Assembly (NCBI GenBank): GCA_963693315.1
Contig: OY856186.1
Location: forward strand, 372,026,850 to 372,090,849
Direction of reading: 5' to 3'
Source: Diogma glabrata
Lineage: Eukaryota > Arthropoda > Insecta > Diptera > Cylindrotomidae
DNA length: 64,000 nt
Shown here: one piece after another, positions 48,654 to 59,607 of the stretch
Layout: the number at the start of each line of letters is the position of its first letter
How positions within the stretch are numbered: the stretch's first letter is position 1
The notes under the pieces: generated by a model
Database searches by the model: none
Told to the model about the DNA's origin: nothing
What the model saw: only the letters and a program-made list of their open reading frames with translations
Translations under genes and position numbers: made by a program

Positions 48654-49993
48654 CTCTGGTATTGATTGGATGAGTCAAGAACCCTGATGATGGCTGTTGG
48701 CAGTAGAGCCGTAAATCGCTTGATAGTAGTAGCATGTGCGACGTTTACCGATTCATCACTGATCATTGTTGGTTGCGAAGTGGGCGGAATAACTATTGTG
48801 CTTAACGTTGCGGTGCTTGTTGGTATTTGTACATCTTGATGTAATGTAGTATGATGTTTCGCTTTACATATTCCACATCTAAATCTTGTACGGCAATTCT
48901 GGGATCGATGATTTTTGAACAAGCATATGAAACATAATTTATTTTCGGCTACGAAACCTCTTCTGTCATTTACAGAAAGCTGGAGAAATTCTTCACAATT
49001 GCGAATGATTATTACAACACTTTACACAGCTTATGGCTTGGATATCTGCATGCATCACTTTCACGTTTGGATTATGGGGTTGGCGATGTACGACTTGTTT
49101 GGTTGGTTCACAATTTTCTAATGTATCGCTTTGTCTGTTAAGAAATTCAAAAAATTGTTTAATAGTCGGAAATTCGTTGTCGAAGCTGTACTGAGCCCAG
49201 TCGTGCTTGGTTGTTGGATCCAGTTTGCTCAGCAATATGTAAATTAACCAAGGATCGCGTGCTTCTGCTTGATCTCCTAAAACTTTTAGACCTCTTAAAA
49301 CCTCATCAGATACATCTCGCATGTGGTGGATTGCCTTAGCAGAAGCCTGAGTGATTGATGGCTGTTCCATGAACTGTTTAAGAAACATCGTTGTCACATG
49401 CTTTTTTTTATCATAACGGTTGGTGATAATTTCCCAAGCCTCATCATAATTTGCTTCAGTTATTGCGATGTGACGCACCAAAGCAGCAGCCTCGCCTTTT
49501 AATAATCCTTTGAGGTATTGTAATTTGTGCACCTTAGAAATCCTGGAGTTACTATTGATGGATGCTTCGAATAAATCACGGAAGGAAGCGAATTCGGAGT
49601 ATATCCCAGAAAAAAACGGCACATTTACACGTGGTAAGCGCACTTCGTTGTCGGTTTTACTTTAGATTTGAAACCTCATTGAGAAATGACCGCTGATTCG
49701 CCATAAGTTCTTGCAAACTAGTATCAAGAGCCTCGTGTTTTTGATTTGTTTCAGCTGATAATTCTGCTTGCAAAAGTTTGCCCTTGATGGCAAAGTATTT
49801 GGTCTCAAAAATGTCTTGCAATTCAATTACCTCTGCAACATCCTTATAATTTTTCTCTGCAGCTTTCTTCGTTGAGCAACTGTAATTGAGCCTTAATACG
49901 CTCTATTGGTTCCCGACAAAGATCACTTTTAGCAAATGTTTCAATTTGCGAGATGCGGTTAATTCTTCTTTGTATCGATCGCGTGTCCGCCAT
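48557..49993 (-). pseudogene. BEL/Pao gag and protease, frameshifted
   Basis: The start is ATG at 49993 (MADTRSIQRRINRISQIETF), followed by a coiled-coil-like region. A one-base shift near 49868 and a stop near 49663 precede the main gag block at 48993-49643 (LPRVNVPFFSGIYSEFASFR, LQYLKGLLKGEAAALVR). Next come zinc knuckles (CFICLFKNHRSQNC and CGICKAKHHTTLH) and the aspartic protease with ILLDSGAQTSFIS. The protease frame ends just where the pol frame has already begun upstream. At least three lesions, so it is not functional. Confidence 0.85.
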
Positions 49994-50321
49994 TTCGTTT
50001 ATCACTAACTTTACTCACTTTTATTTTAAAATTGTTCGGTATCACGAAATTATTACAGTCGTCTCACTTTTTATCAACAAATGTTTATGATATAGTCACT
50101 TAATGTTTTTAAATTTATTAGTTCACAGCACTTTTTTTAGATTATTTAGAAGAAATCCACAAAATTTCGATTTTCCAATCGATGATGGAAGTATGATCGA
50201 TATCTCGCGTGGTTTTCTACTCGTATATATTAAAAACGTTTCCTTTTTCACAATAGATAGTTTTTGGGGAAACTGAACAATATATTGATTTGGATACTGA
50301 AAAATCCGGCTCGAAGGACCA

Positions 50322-51047
50322 TGTATTTTTTGCGTAAAAATATGGAACAAATTTTAGATACACTTTTAAGATAAATAATATCGGGAAAATAATTTGTAAA
50401 TCACGCAAAAGAAATAAATAAATCACAATAATAATATTTTATTTCAATATATTTTAATAAATTTCTTTTTTATTATTAATTTCCCTTTTTTAGATTTATA
50501 TATTTTTTATCAATTATTTATATAAATTTCACAAGTTCTTTTTTTGTTAAAAAATATTTACCAAATCGCCAATATCTTAATCTCCTTTTTTTGATGCTTA
50601 TAAGTTCGCAGTCACCAAAGAATAGAAAGAGTTTTTATTTAATTTCAATTTTGATTGGAATTTCCCCTTCGTGATCGGCGTAATTTAATTTGATCCGAAT
50701 TTCGAACTTAATAATTATCCGCGCAAATTTAAAGAGATCATTCAAATCAACTCATTGCTGAATACAATCTAGTACTGTCTAGTAATATTTAATTTATAAT
50801 TCACAATGTCTGCTTTGTTTTGATCTTCCTTTTGACGTTTGATTTAATTTGTGTACTCTGTATTTGTTTTGGTTTTTGTTAACAATAATAATAGGTGATA
50901 GTAAACAAAATACAATCGAGGCGATTAAGATATCGGCTACAACAATAGATGTTTAAGATAAGTTGAATCAATATAATTTTAATATTTTCTTAACTCTAAT
51001 TTATAAAATTTCATTTATTTATTATTTTTTAGTTATCATCTTTACCA
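50322..51047 (-). repeat. BEL/Pao 5' LTR (726 bp)
   Basis: Full-length LTR; carries the roughly 99-bp segment (about 50480-50578) that the other copy lacks. The internal region next to it (about 49994-50321) is untranslated leader; the ORFs at 50123-50426 are spurious. Confidence 0.9.
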
Positions 51048-51052
51048 GTAAA

Positions 51053-51345
51053 TATAATAAAATGCCGCGCATGTGCACGGAGAAATGCGATCAACGATCG
51101 TTTATGTAAATATGTATATAAAAGAGAAATAAATGAACGAGCTAAAGAAGAGTCAGTCGTAGCTAAACTTTAAGTAAAAATAGATGTAAATTAACCTCGA
51201 ACTTAAAATTTTTTATTAAATAAAGTTTTTTTCATGTTTTTTCTTTTAAATTGAATTCTTTAATTTTGGCTGCGATTAAAATAAAAGTGTGTGCAATTAA
51301 AGTATTGCGAGGCACACAACAATACATCCTGAAACTGGATGCATA
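51053..51345 (+). other. Promoter/terminator-like segment, possible solo LTR
   Basis: Has a TATA box (TATATAAAAG near 51115), a downstream start-like AGTCAGTCGTAG and a polyadenylation signal (AATAAAG near 51220), then ...GGCACACAACA, as an insect gypsy-type LTR would. No target duplication or second copy was found, so identity is unproven. It lies inside the CACTG-ended transposon, right after the BEL element. Confidence 0.3.
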
Positions 51346-51459
51346 AATTTGACGCCAACAGAGTTTCTATCAAAACTGTTACCATGGATGATGGAGAAAT
51401 TAAAATGCCAAAAAGATATCGACACAATGTACGCAATGCAGAGTATAAATATGACCAAA
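51346..51459 (+). pseudogene. Possible accessory-gene exon after the BEL insertion
   Basis: One frame reads LTPTEFLSKLLPWMMEKLKC and on to MTKG, ending at a donor-like AAAG|GTGAGA. It lies between the BEL element and the homologous 3' part at 52142. No counterpart in the first element was aligned with confidence. Confidence 0.3.
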
Positions 51460-51495
51460 GGTGAGAAAATTGGTCTTCAATTTAACACTTATTAA

Positions 51496-52035
51496 CACGT
51501 AGGCTGCCAACGTATCACCGGTGACACTTTGAATAAGATAAAATATTGTCTTATATCTTGGCTTGACGACAAAAAATACGATGAAGATAACTTCATAGTG
51601 TATAATCTTTATCGTTCGGAGGATGAAGTTTACTCAAATTACGATGATATTTTGGTAAAAGTTTCGTCTTGACGGTCAAAAAATTACTTCATACGAAGTA
51701 ATCTTTCCGTATTTTATTCCGTCCAGACAAGATATAAAACAGAGGTGTGAACCACGCGCATTTCAAGCGGCTTGTCTTTTTTGTTCGGTTTTTTTAAATT
51801 TATAATGGGGTTCTATATTTTGCCAAATTTCAAATTCGGTCCGGTTATTGGTTCGGATTTTTTAAATTTTAAATTCGGTATGGTTTTTTGGTTCGCGAGT
51901 TCGCGAAAACGGTTTCGGTTAACGGTTCATGAAATTGTGGTACCGTGCTGTTTTTTTGGTATCGGTTCGGTTCACATCTCTGGTTTTCAACAGAAGTATC
52001 AAAGAGATACTTGAAAATTCTGGCAGCCAACGTGT
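51496..52035. mobile_element. MITE-like element flanked by TTAA
   Basis: Inverted ends CACGTAGGCTGCCA and (reverse complement) ACACGTTGGCTGCCA, with TTAA on both sides (51492-51495, 52036-52039). TTAA flanks fit piggyBac or Kolobok-type elements. The ends are off by one base, so boundaries are approximate. The interior has a degenerate GGTTCGG-rich stretch at 51785-51990. Confidence 0.5.
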
Positions 52036-52141
52036 TTAATTTAAAATTCAATTTTTGTAACTCTTAGATCTTTATTTATTTGGAAATAATACAAATATAT
52101 TCATTTTGTCATTGCAGATTCCATAAAAATGTCTCCATAAA

Positions 52142-52580
52142 ATGCTACATATTCTTATTCCTCCAACATCCAAAATAACTTGTATTCGAGATGGGAAAAA
52201 GGTTTTCCGGAAATACACAATTGCGGGTGCGCAAGATTCGGTGATCAAATTGGCGGCTATTGCTCAGGAATTAAATGAAACAATTGATTAAGTTAGAGCA
52301 GAAGGTTTAGATGTTCAACCCTTTATTGGAATCATAGGCGACTCAACACACATAGGGCAAATTTTACTTTGCGTTGATGACTTCAAGTATATACTAAAAT
52401 CTCCTGCTCGTACATTAGAAATTTTATTTAAAATATTTTTTGTTTTTAATGTTAAATATCCAATCGCATCTCAAGCATTTTGGCATTTTCTGCAATATTT
52501 CTTTTTTAAAATCAAAACAAAACATGATCAAGAATTTCCACATGTTTTGCTATTGATTCAAAATATAAATTCAAAATAAT
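52142..52580 (+). pseudogene. Accessory protein gene of the second CACTA-like element, 3' part
   Basis: Open from 52142 to a stop at 52289-52291 (HILIPPTSKITCIRDGKKVF, AGAQDSVIKLAAIAQELNET), then open again to about 52578. It carries PARTLEILFKIFFVFNVKYP and FWHFLQYFFFKIKTKHDQEF, collinear with the C-terminal block of the first element's accessory protein (LKALDVLFKVCIVFNLQYPL, LIQWGIYNIRTRSDSKIPF). This homology shows the BEL insertion split a single gene. One internal stop and an upstream in-frame stop mark decay. Confidence 0.65.
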
Positions 52581-52990
52581 GCGGCAAGCTACTATTTTGA
52601 CAAAATAAGTAGCATTTAGCCGTTATTTCAAGCCAATTTTTTAAAAAATATTTGAAATGAAATGTTAATTAAAATGAAATTAATTATTATATTTTATGTT
52701 TTCATAAATAAAAACAAATTTTTTGTTATGGTTTAAATGAATCACAAATGATCAATGGCATGATAGAAATTTCCGCATGTTTTGCTATTGATCAACATAT
52801 AAGTTCAATATAATGCAGCAAGCTACTATTTTGGCAAAATAAGTAACATTTAGCTGCTATTTCAAGCCAATTTTTTCGCCAAATTGAAAATACCAAATAA
52901 TTTCATGTGAATTAAAATGAAATTATTTTTATATTTTATGTTTTCATAAATAAAAATTATTTTTTATTATGGTTTAAATAATATTTTATT
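52509..52990. repeat. Two-copy tandem duplication, unit about 235 bp, at the accessory gene 3' end
   Basis: The segment containing CACATGTTTTGCTATTGATT, GCGGCAAGCTACTATTTTG, TTTCAAGCCAATTTTTT and ATTTTATGTTTTCATAAATA (52509-52740) is repeated with divergence at 52745-52985 (CGCATGTTTTGCTATTGATC and so on). The first copy includes the last codons of the gene. Confidence 0.75.
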
Positions 52991-53524
52991 TTGCAAAAGT
53001 TTATATTTTTTCAGTGTAAACGGTGGAAGTGTATTTCCAAGCCATATATTTCCCCTCCACCTCCTTTATTTCAGATTACTAATTATTGGTAAGCATATCT
53101 ACTGTTTTCAATATATTAAATGTAATCTTGTGCAGTTATTGGTTAATATTATAGTTTGATTGGTAATATTAACTGATATATCAGTAAAACCTAAAAAAAT
53201 ATCTGTACCTAGAATAATTTTTCTATAGTCAATGTAACGGATGCATTAGTTTATGTATCCAATATTCATTATTTCTATGGTAAATATAACTGATGTTGTG
53301 GATAATTCCACTGATGCGTTGTATAAAATTTTTTCCGGCCTTCCTACTACTGTTGGATAATTTGACTATTTTTGTAGATTATATGACTACAGAATATTTC
53401 TACAATATTTTAACTGCTTATTATCAGTCATATTGACTGAATTTATTGATGGCCGGTATTTTACCAATATCAGTTATATTATCCACAAAAACGGATCATT
53501 TTACCCACTTATTTCTTTCAGTGG

Positions 53525-55961
53525 GGGTGATTCTACAAAAATCGGGTAACTTTTAGGGTTATTTTATTTACTATAGTTTTCACGTTTAATTTCTACAAAT
53601 TCGGGTATTTAAGATAGATAATCTCGTGAACATATTATTCCAAATCGGACCAGTCATTTTTTAAAGGAGATTTAGAGATATTTAAATTTTTCTAAATTTG
53701 ACTGCTACCGGACTGACCAGAGTAGCAAAGTAGTATTCGAAATTTACTAAAACCTTCAAAAATCTCGTAGAATCTTATAATGGCACATATCTTTTTTGTA
53801 TTAAATCCCTTAAATAACTTTTAAGATTAACTGTTACCGTGTAATACGGTGAGAACTATCTCACTCTTCAAAATAGACTTTTGATATTTTAATAGCGTTA
53901 TGTTACTTAAACTAAATCATTTTGAGGTAGTTTTACTTAACAGTATATATTTTCTGAGAAACCAACAAACAATTGAAAGAAAAATATGACAATTTTTGCC
54001 TATAAAACCTGAAAACGCTAAAATACTGACAGGGGACTGACGCCAGGGGATTGATGAAAAAGACATAAATTTCAGGTTATAATTACAACTAATGTTTCTT
54101 TCGGTTTTTTCGAATATCACCAAGCTGCATTGTAACAAATCAAAGGTAACTGTATTCAAAACAAAATAAAATTCAGATTGACAAGGAAATAACGACTCTC
54201 CAGGGTTCTGATATTTTGACTGGATGGGAACGTGTATACACGTTAACAACGACTCTAGCACTAGCATAGTAATAGCGGCCGTCAAATGTCACGGTCTGTC
54301 GCTAACTTTACTACCAACGCTAAAATTTAACTGAGATTTGAACATGAGTCGGTGATATTTACCGAGAATTTCAAATTTGAAAGACACACAAGAGACTGAG
54401 GACAAAAACTGATGAGTAAGTTTCCTTAAATTAATAGTAATATATAATATACAGCCAATTTATTGCGCGTTTTCGTGGTTGTGACATGCCAGGGGAGTGA
54501 CAACTTGAGGTTATATTGTGCTGTTTAACACACTCGTATTTAAAATAAATAACTGAAATTGGGTGACCAAATAAAAGACTTTTAATTTGTAGCGTCTAGC
54601 AATTTTTCTCATTAAATAATTGAAACACATTTATTACATCTCGGAATGTATTAATAAACATTTTAATCCTTTCTAATATTTCATCTTCTCTTCTAAATAA
54701 AAAAATTTTCATAATTCATTTCTTAAAACAACAACTTAAACTTTTCAAATTCAAATATAATCTCCACGACTAAATAACGAAAAGCATTATTAAACATACT
54801 CACAATAACGAAGAATGAATCGGAAGATATATTTCTTCAAGTTGTTAGATCTTGTTTTTATCCATGAAATGAATATAAATGTCAGATAGTATTTTTGTTT
54901 TGTTTTTCATTCGATCTTTAATTGTAATACGATTAACTTCAAAGTTATTAATTAAAAATACTCCATGTTCAGTTTTGATAAAATATTAAAAATTTGTGAT
55001 TTCAAGAAAATAAATTTATGTTCATTTGTGGAAATGAATTGAGAAAAGAAATCAAACGTGTTACAAAAATAAAAAAAAAAATAAAATTGAAAGAAAACAT
55101 AATATCATTAAATTGTATTATTCTATTAAAAGTAAAAAGGATGATCGAACAAAAAAAATATATAGGAAACCATTTTGTTGTGTAGTTTCTGTGTACAGTG
55201 GTTGAACGTTATATGAAATAAATATAGTTTTGATGTACTCAAATGAATCAAACTATTCATTTTTCTTTTATTTGTCATAGACATAAAAATTTTTTGTCGC
55301 TCACCAATATTAAATTTAGTTATTATATATTAATCAATGTGGAAATTGGTTTTCTTTTTATAGAAGAAGAATTGTCTGGATAGAGAAAAAGAATAACCAA
55401 AAAGGAGTAATCAATTTTTATGGATATAGTGGGGGCGATGAATTGAAGGAATATGAGGAAAATATAAAGCATTGTGATTAAATGAATGGTAAATAAGTAC
55501 GCTGAAAGGATTTTATTTAGATTGAATTGCTGGAAAAGGGATAAGAAAAAGAAGGGAAAGACAGTAAACGTATGATGAATGGGAAAGGATTACAATCAAC
55601 TAACCGCAAGTTTATTTTTATTTTAACTACAATAAATTTATAAATATATCTATAAATACTTAGACTACGAATGATCACATTCGTATTTTTATTATTGCTT
55701 TAAAGTTCTCCATTAATGTCAGGCTGATTTGTCTTAAATAATTTAAGAGATTCCCAGAACGGATTCACTGGAGAAAACCGTTTATCCCGTAGTTTATTTT
55801 TTTTGTCGTTAGTATAAGTTGAAATCGAGACAATTTGTTTAGAAAAGTCCAAGTGAATTAACAAATTCTTTTAAAATAAAATGAAATATCAACAAAATAT
55901 AGTAAAACTTGGTATCTATTGACTGATGACATGGAGTTACCCGATTTTTGTAGAATCACCC
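53525..55961. mobile_element. 2.4-kb element with 27-bp perfect inverted termini, no recognised gene
   Basis: GGGTGATTCTACAAAAATCG(GGTAACT) at 53525-53551 is exactly inverted at 55935-55961. The left end lies one base beyond the CAGTG tip of the previous transposon. An antisense open frame at 53917-54285 (122 codons, hydrophobic) is not recognised. Two related blocks (GCCAGGGGATTGA near 54043 and GCCAGGGGAGTGACA near 54489, each followed by TT.AGGTTATA) form a diverged direct repeat. A non-autonomous DNA transposon is likely. Confidence 0.55.
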
Positions 55962-56024
55962 ATATACATATGTATACTGTATACAATACATTAACAAACT
56001 TTTTAAGGGACTTATGAGGAAAGA

Positions 56025-56811
56025 ATGGCTTTAATACGTGCCAGAATTCAACATGACGGGATGTTTACGTCCAAAAATGCAAACATGCCCGCTGGATGGA
56101 GGTAATAATATATAAAACATATTAAAATTAAATGTAAATCTTTCTACGAATTATTACTATTTCAGAAAAGTCGTAGAGGTTTGTGGTCCCAAATTAGGGC
56201 CTAATAAAACAGTCTTGAACTGCCAGCAGCAATGGTCGGGGCTCTTAAAAAAATATAAGATTGGTTTCAATTTAGTTTTATGTAAGCAATAATTTAAGTT
56301 TAAATTTAATTTACAGAGCTTTTTCAAAATAAATACCGGAGAAGGAGCTGGTGATGAGGCGCCAGAGGACCAGCAACACAAAGAAGATTGGCCTTATTAT
56401 GAGGTCATTTACGAATACGCCCAATACAAGAACAATTCTCATCCACCATTTTTATTAGGCAACACCTATGGAATTATTTCAAATCCCTAGAGATAATCAG
56501 CTACAGAAATACCAACCACACCACCAACACCCAAATCAGCAACACCCACACCATCATCTAGCACAACACCATCAACATCAACTAGCACCACACCAACACT
56601 ACCAGGAAGTCCAACACCATCCACCTCTATGTCTAGAGCTACGGGCACTTTATCCCAAGCGCAGTACCTCGCTAATCGTGAGAATAGAGACAAGCGCCTA
56701 GACAAAAAAATTAGTGGGCTTCTGGCTGTGTTTGGACTAATGGTAAAACAAGATTATCCAACCATAAAAATGGATAGATTGCTAATTGATTCAGACTCAG
56801 AGTCCGACTAA
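56025..56811 (+). pseudogene. PIF/Harbinger accessory protein (MADF/Myb-like), decayed
   Basis: Three exon-like pieces on +. The first (56025-about 56100) is MALIRARIQHDGMFTSKNAN, ending at GTAATA. The second (about 56166-56262) contains VCGPKLGPNKTVLNCQQQWS...LLKKYK, with the trihelix/MADF tryptophan pattern. The third, from about 56317, contains EDWPYYEVIYEYAQYK, then a T/S/P-rich linker and the C-terminal QYLANRENRDKRLDKKISGL. Two in-frame stops lie near 56490. Such proteins carry the Harbinger transposase into the nucleus and onto DNA. It is convergent with the transposase at 56910. Confidence 0.65.
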
Positions 56812-56909
56812 TTTTAAGTTTTTTTTTAAAATTAAATATTTATTTTTAATAATTTTAAGAATTTATTTAATAACAAGGATTTATAGTTTCATTTTTAAAA
56901 AATTATAGT

Positions 56910-57540
56910 TCACAAAATTTCGTTTTTGTATATTAACTGATTTAAGAGACTGTCGCGGAAAATAATTGCTTCTGTGGATTCTGTTGCATATGCAGTGGTA
57001 CTATCATCTACTGCAACATTTAAAACTGCCCTCAATGTATCTTCTTCGGACGCTGGCCCAAAATCGCCTCCAAACATACAAAAATTGTGTAGCACACAAG
57101 CCGCAAACAATGTTTTGATGCTATTTTCTATTTTAAGCTCAAGTGATTTATTGAAAATGTTGCGCCATCTCATTTTCATAATGCCAAAAGCACATTCAAC
57201 CATATTGCGGGCTTTGCTATGTGCAGTATTAAATTTAATTTGGTTTCCCGTGGCATTTTTATATGGCGTTATTATGGAAATTGAACCAAGCTGACAGGGA
57301 TAGCCGCTGTCACCTAATAAATAAAAATTGTTGTTTGTGTAGTTCCTATTTTGATATATGGGGCTATTTTTGAGCAGCCTCGCATCATGAACAGATCCTG
57401 AAAATCCGATACGTTGTTAAAAAAATGGTTGCTATCAACTACAGCTTGGCTCTGAATTGAGTAAAACTGATTGTAGGAACAGTACAGTTCAAAGGGGGCC
57501 GGAATGTTAAAACCCTGAACTATGTTCAAACAATTCAAAA
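56910..57540 (-). pseudogene. PIF/Harbinger DDE transposase, N-terminally truncated
   Basis: Minus-strand motifs in order: GFNIPAPFELYC, SQAVVDSNHFFNNVSDF, then after a frameshift near 57400 GSVHDARLLKNSPIYQNRNY, LLGDSGYPCQLG (second catalytic Asp), AHSKARNMVECAFGIMKMRW (the E-containing block) and TLFAACVLHNFCMFGGDF. In the family the first block begins with D (IDG..I); here it reads VQG, so the first catalytic Asp appears lost. The N-terminal half is missing and the frame is shifted, so it is inactive. Confidence 0.85.
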
Positions 57541-58380
57541 GAATTTATTTTTAACATTTTTTTACATAAATGAATATTTTGTTAGTTTCTTTTATTTTTT
57601 TTTAAGTAACGTAAATTTCACATTATTTTATTACCTTCTTGTTCATATTTTTTATTACCTTTTTCTTTTCTTAGTAAAGAAATTTTTCATAGTTTATTTA
57701 ATTTCAGTTAAGATTTAAGAATAAAATACAAAAACATTCAGTTACATTCGAAACATATAACGAATAAGTGTTCCTACCGAGATTACACAACGATATATAT
57801 GAATATGTACTAATATAAACGATAATACGATTCGATAATAAACAATTAAAAATAAAACAGTGTTATTTTTATTAATTTAAAAAAAACAGAAAGTGCTAAC
57901 TCTCTCGTAAATCGAGGTCTAGAGTCAACTTCGAACTTCAACAGTAGTGTTCAAGAACATTTACACTACAATTTTGGAAAGATCAAAATGATGTTGATAT
58001 TTCTAATAATAGTGACAAAAACACAAATGATACCGATACAAGCGCAACTTCAAGTAGAGAAGATTGAATCAAATTCAGGATATACAACACTTCAACAAGA
58101 AGAAATATTAATACTGTAATGCGGCAAAAATCCCAAGGAAGTAATCCGGAATGAAATAGTGGCAGTAATAAGCAAAGTCTACCCGTGTAATGACATTGGT
58201 ACAGTATTAGTACCACTGCCGATATTATTTTCTCTTCTGGTCGTTGCAATAAAAGACCTTAAAAGACCTTAAAATAAATAGCAAAAAAAAATGAGAATGA
58301 AACGAAAGAAAATGAAAAATGAGATGAAGAGATTATTTTTTTTTCTTCATAAATATCCATATTTAGTTTTATAAAATCAG
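57541..58380. other. AT-rich flank with a short signal-peptide-like open frame
   Basis: On + at 57989-58120 a 43-codon frame (MMLIFLIIVTKTQMIPIQAQ...) has a hydrophobic start followed by LQVEKIESNSGYTTLQQEEI. This resembles the N-terminus of insect retrovirus-like envelope proteins, but the frame stops early and no further domain is seen, so identity is doubtful. The remainder shows nothing. Confidence 0.25.
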
Positions 58381-58535
58381 GGTGGTTATTTTGTAGCGTT
58401 ATCTCACTAGGTGAGATAAAAAGTGAGATAAAACATTTGTCTTTGATCGATTATATTAGATAAAAGAAATCATTTAAACATAATTTATCTCACTATTTAT
58501 CTCACCTAGTGAGATAACGCTACAAAATAACCACC
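58381..58535. mobile_element. 155-bp palindromic MITE with CAG target duplication
   Basis: The terminal arms GGTGGTTATTTTGTAGCGTT(ATCTCACTAGGTGAGATAAA) are inverted over about 50 bp, nearly perfectly. CAG flanks both sides (58378-58380, 58536-58538). The 3-bp duplication fits PIF/Harbinger-type elements. Confidence 0.85.
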
Positions 58536-59606
58536 CAGATCACGTTTGACTTTCAAAGAAAAGAGATCTTTCTTTTTTCGAGTTTTTTTCGAATTGTTAT
58601 AAAAGTAATATTAAAAGAATTTGTTTTAATGTTTGAATAAGTTTCGAAACAAAATGGTAATTTTTTTTGTAATCTAATCATTAAAAGTCTAAATACAATT
58701 GTGTAATTATATTTTTTCACATTTATAATACGAACTAAAAATATATATGAAACAAAATGGTGATTTGTAAACCTACGACTGCTAATATATGTTGTGCCAG
58801 GACTGTTGCCTATTTTGCTTTGAAAGTGATGGTTTGGTTTCAATTATAATTTCGTTTATTTTCTCGCTATCTTTTTATATGCGACTGTGTCGCTATATTT
58901 TTGTACGCGACTGTTTGAATTTTTTTTTAACTTGATTTGTATACGATTGGAATCGTATAAAATCGAATAAATAATTAAAAACCAAAATTAACATAAAATA
59001 AAAGAAGACTACGATATGTAGATATATGCTAAACAAATTCGTTTATGCTAATTATTTATTTTACGGCTTTTCGGTCAATATATTACAAATTCGTTTATTT
59101 GGTTTGTGAAATAAAACTATAAGTTTTTATAATTGGTGTTTATTTAATTACAAAACCAAAAAAAATTAACATAAAATAAAAAACCATGGTTGTGTACGCA
59201 TTAAAACAAAAGATATATTGCCGAGTATGGAAAGGATGAGAGAAATTTGGAATCATTGTAGCAGAATATATTGAAAAAGAAAATAGCAACCATACATTCA
59301 AATAAAAAGACGAAGACAGTTAAGACATCAATCAGCTCATAACTTGTAAGTTTTTTTTTCCTATTATATTATTTGTTTGAAATTTTTTTGTTCTTGATGT
59401 TACGCTAAAGTAATAAATAAGAGATTTCTCAGGTATAGATTCGTGATGGAGACAGCCGTTATTCGGAATTATTTGTTGATATATTTTGAATATAAGTCCA
59501 AAATCCTTACATCTGGCTTATAACAATTATAAGCTATAAGCTATAAACTATTAACTATTAGCTTTAACTTATAAGCTATAAACTATTTATTTTAATTTTG
59601 AGAACA
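58536..59606. other. AT-rich, nothing recognised
   Basis: No supported feature. 59515-59585 is a low-complexity run of TATAAGCTATAA-like palindromes. Confidence 0.45.
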
Positions 59607-59607
59607 C

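Larger units (their letters stand above)
44164..51047 (-). mobile_element. BEL/Pao LTR retrotransposon, complete with LTRs and 5-bp target duplication
   Basis: 6884 bp. The LTRs at 44164-44790 and 50322-51047 are direct repeats. GTAAA flanks both sides (44159-44163 and 51048-51052). Genes run on the minus strand in the order gag, protease, RT, RNase H, integrase. The element is inserted in the accessory gene of the CACTG-ended transposon 41409-53523. LTR similarity looks very high over their common part. Confidence 0.92.
41409..53523 (+). mobile_element. Second CACTG-ended CACTA-like element, split by a BEL retrotransposon
   Basis: The termini CACTGAGAGAAATAAGTGGGTAAAATGA (left) and CACTGAAAGAAATAAGTGGGTAAAATGA (right, reverse complement) differ at one of 28 positions. 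Subterminal regions share motifs such as ATTAACTGATATTGG, TTATCCAC and TTGGTAATATTA. The interior holds an accessory gene homologous to that of the 32391-39869 element (exons at 42419-43731 and the 3' part at 52142-52580), a complete BEL/Pao element (44164-51047) and a TTAA-flanked MITE (51496-52035). No transposase gene is seen, so it is non-autonomous. No clean target duplication is visible (ATG left, GGG right). The two ends could in principle be from two neighbouring copies. Confidence 0.7.

Noticed and set aside
56468..56701. His/Gln-rich frame on + and Val/Gly-rich frame on -
   Set aside because: Out-of-frame readings of the T/S/P-rich linker of the Harbinger accessory gene.
57983..58249. 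88-codon antisense leucine-rich frame
   Set aside because: No motif; overlaps the short sense frame at 57989, which is itself only weakly supported.
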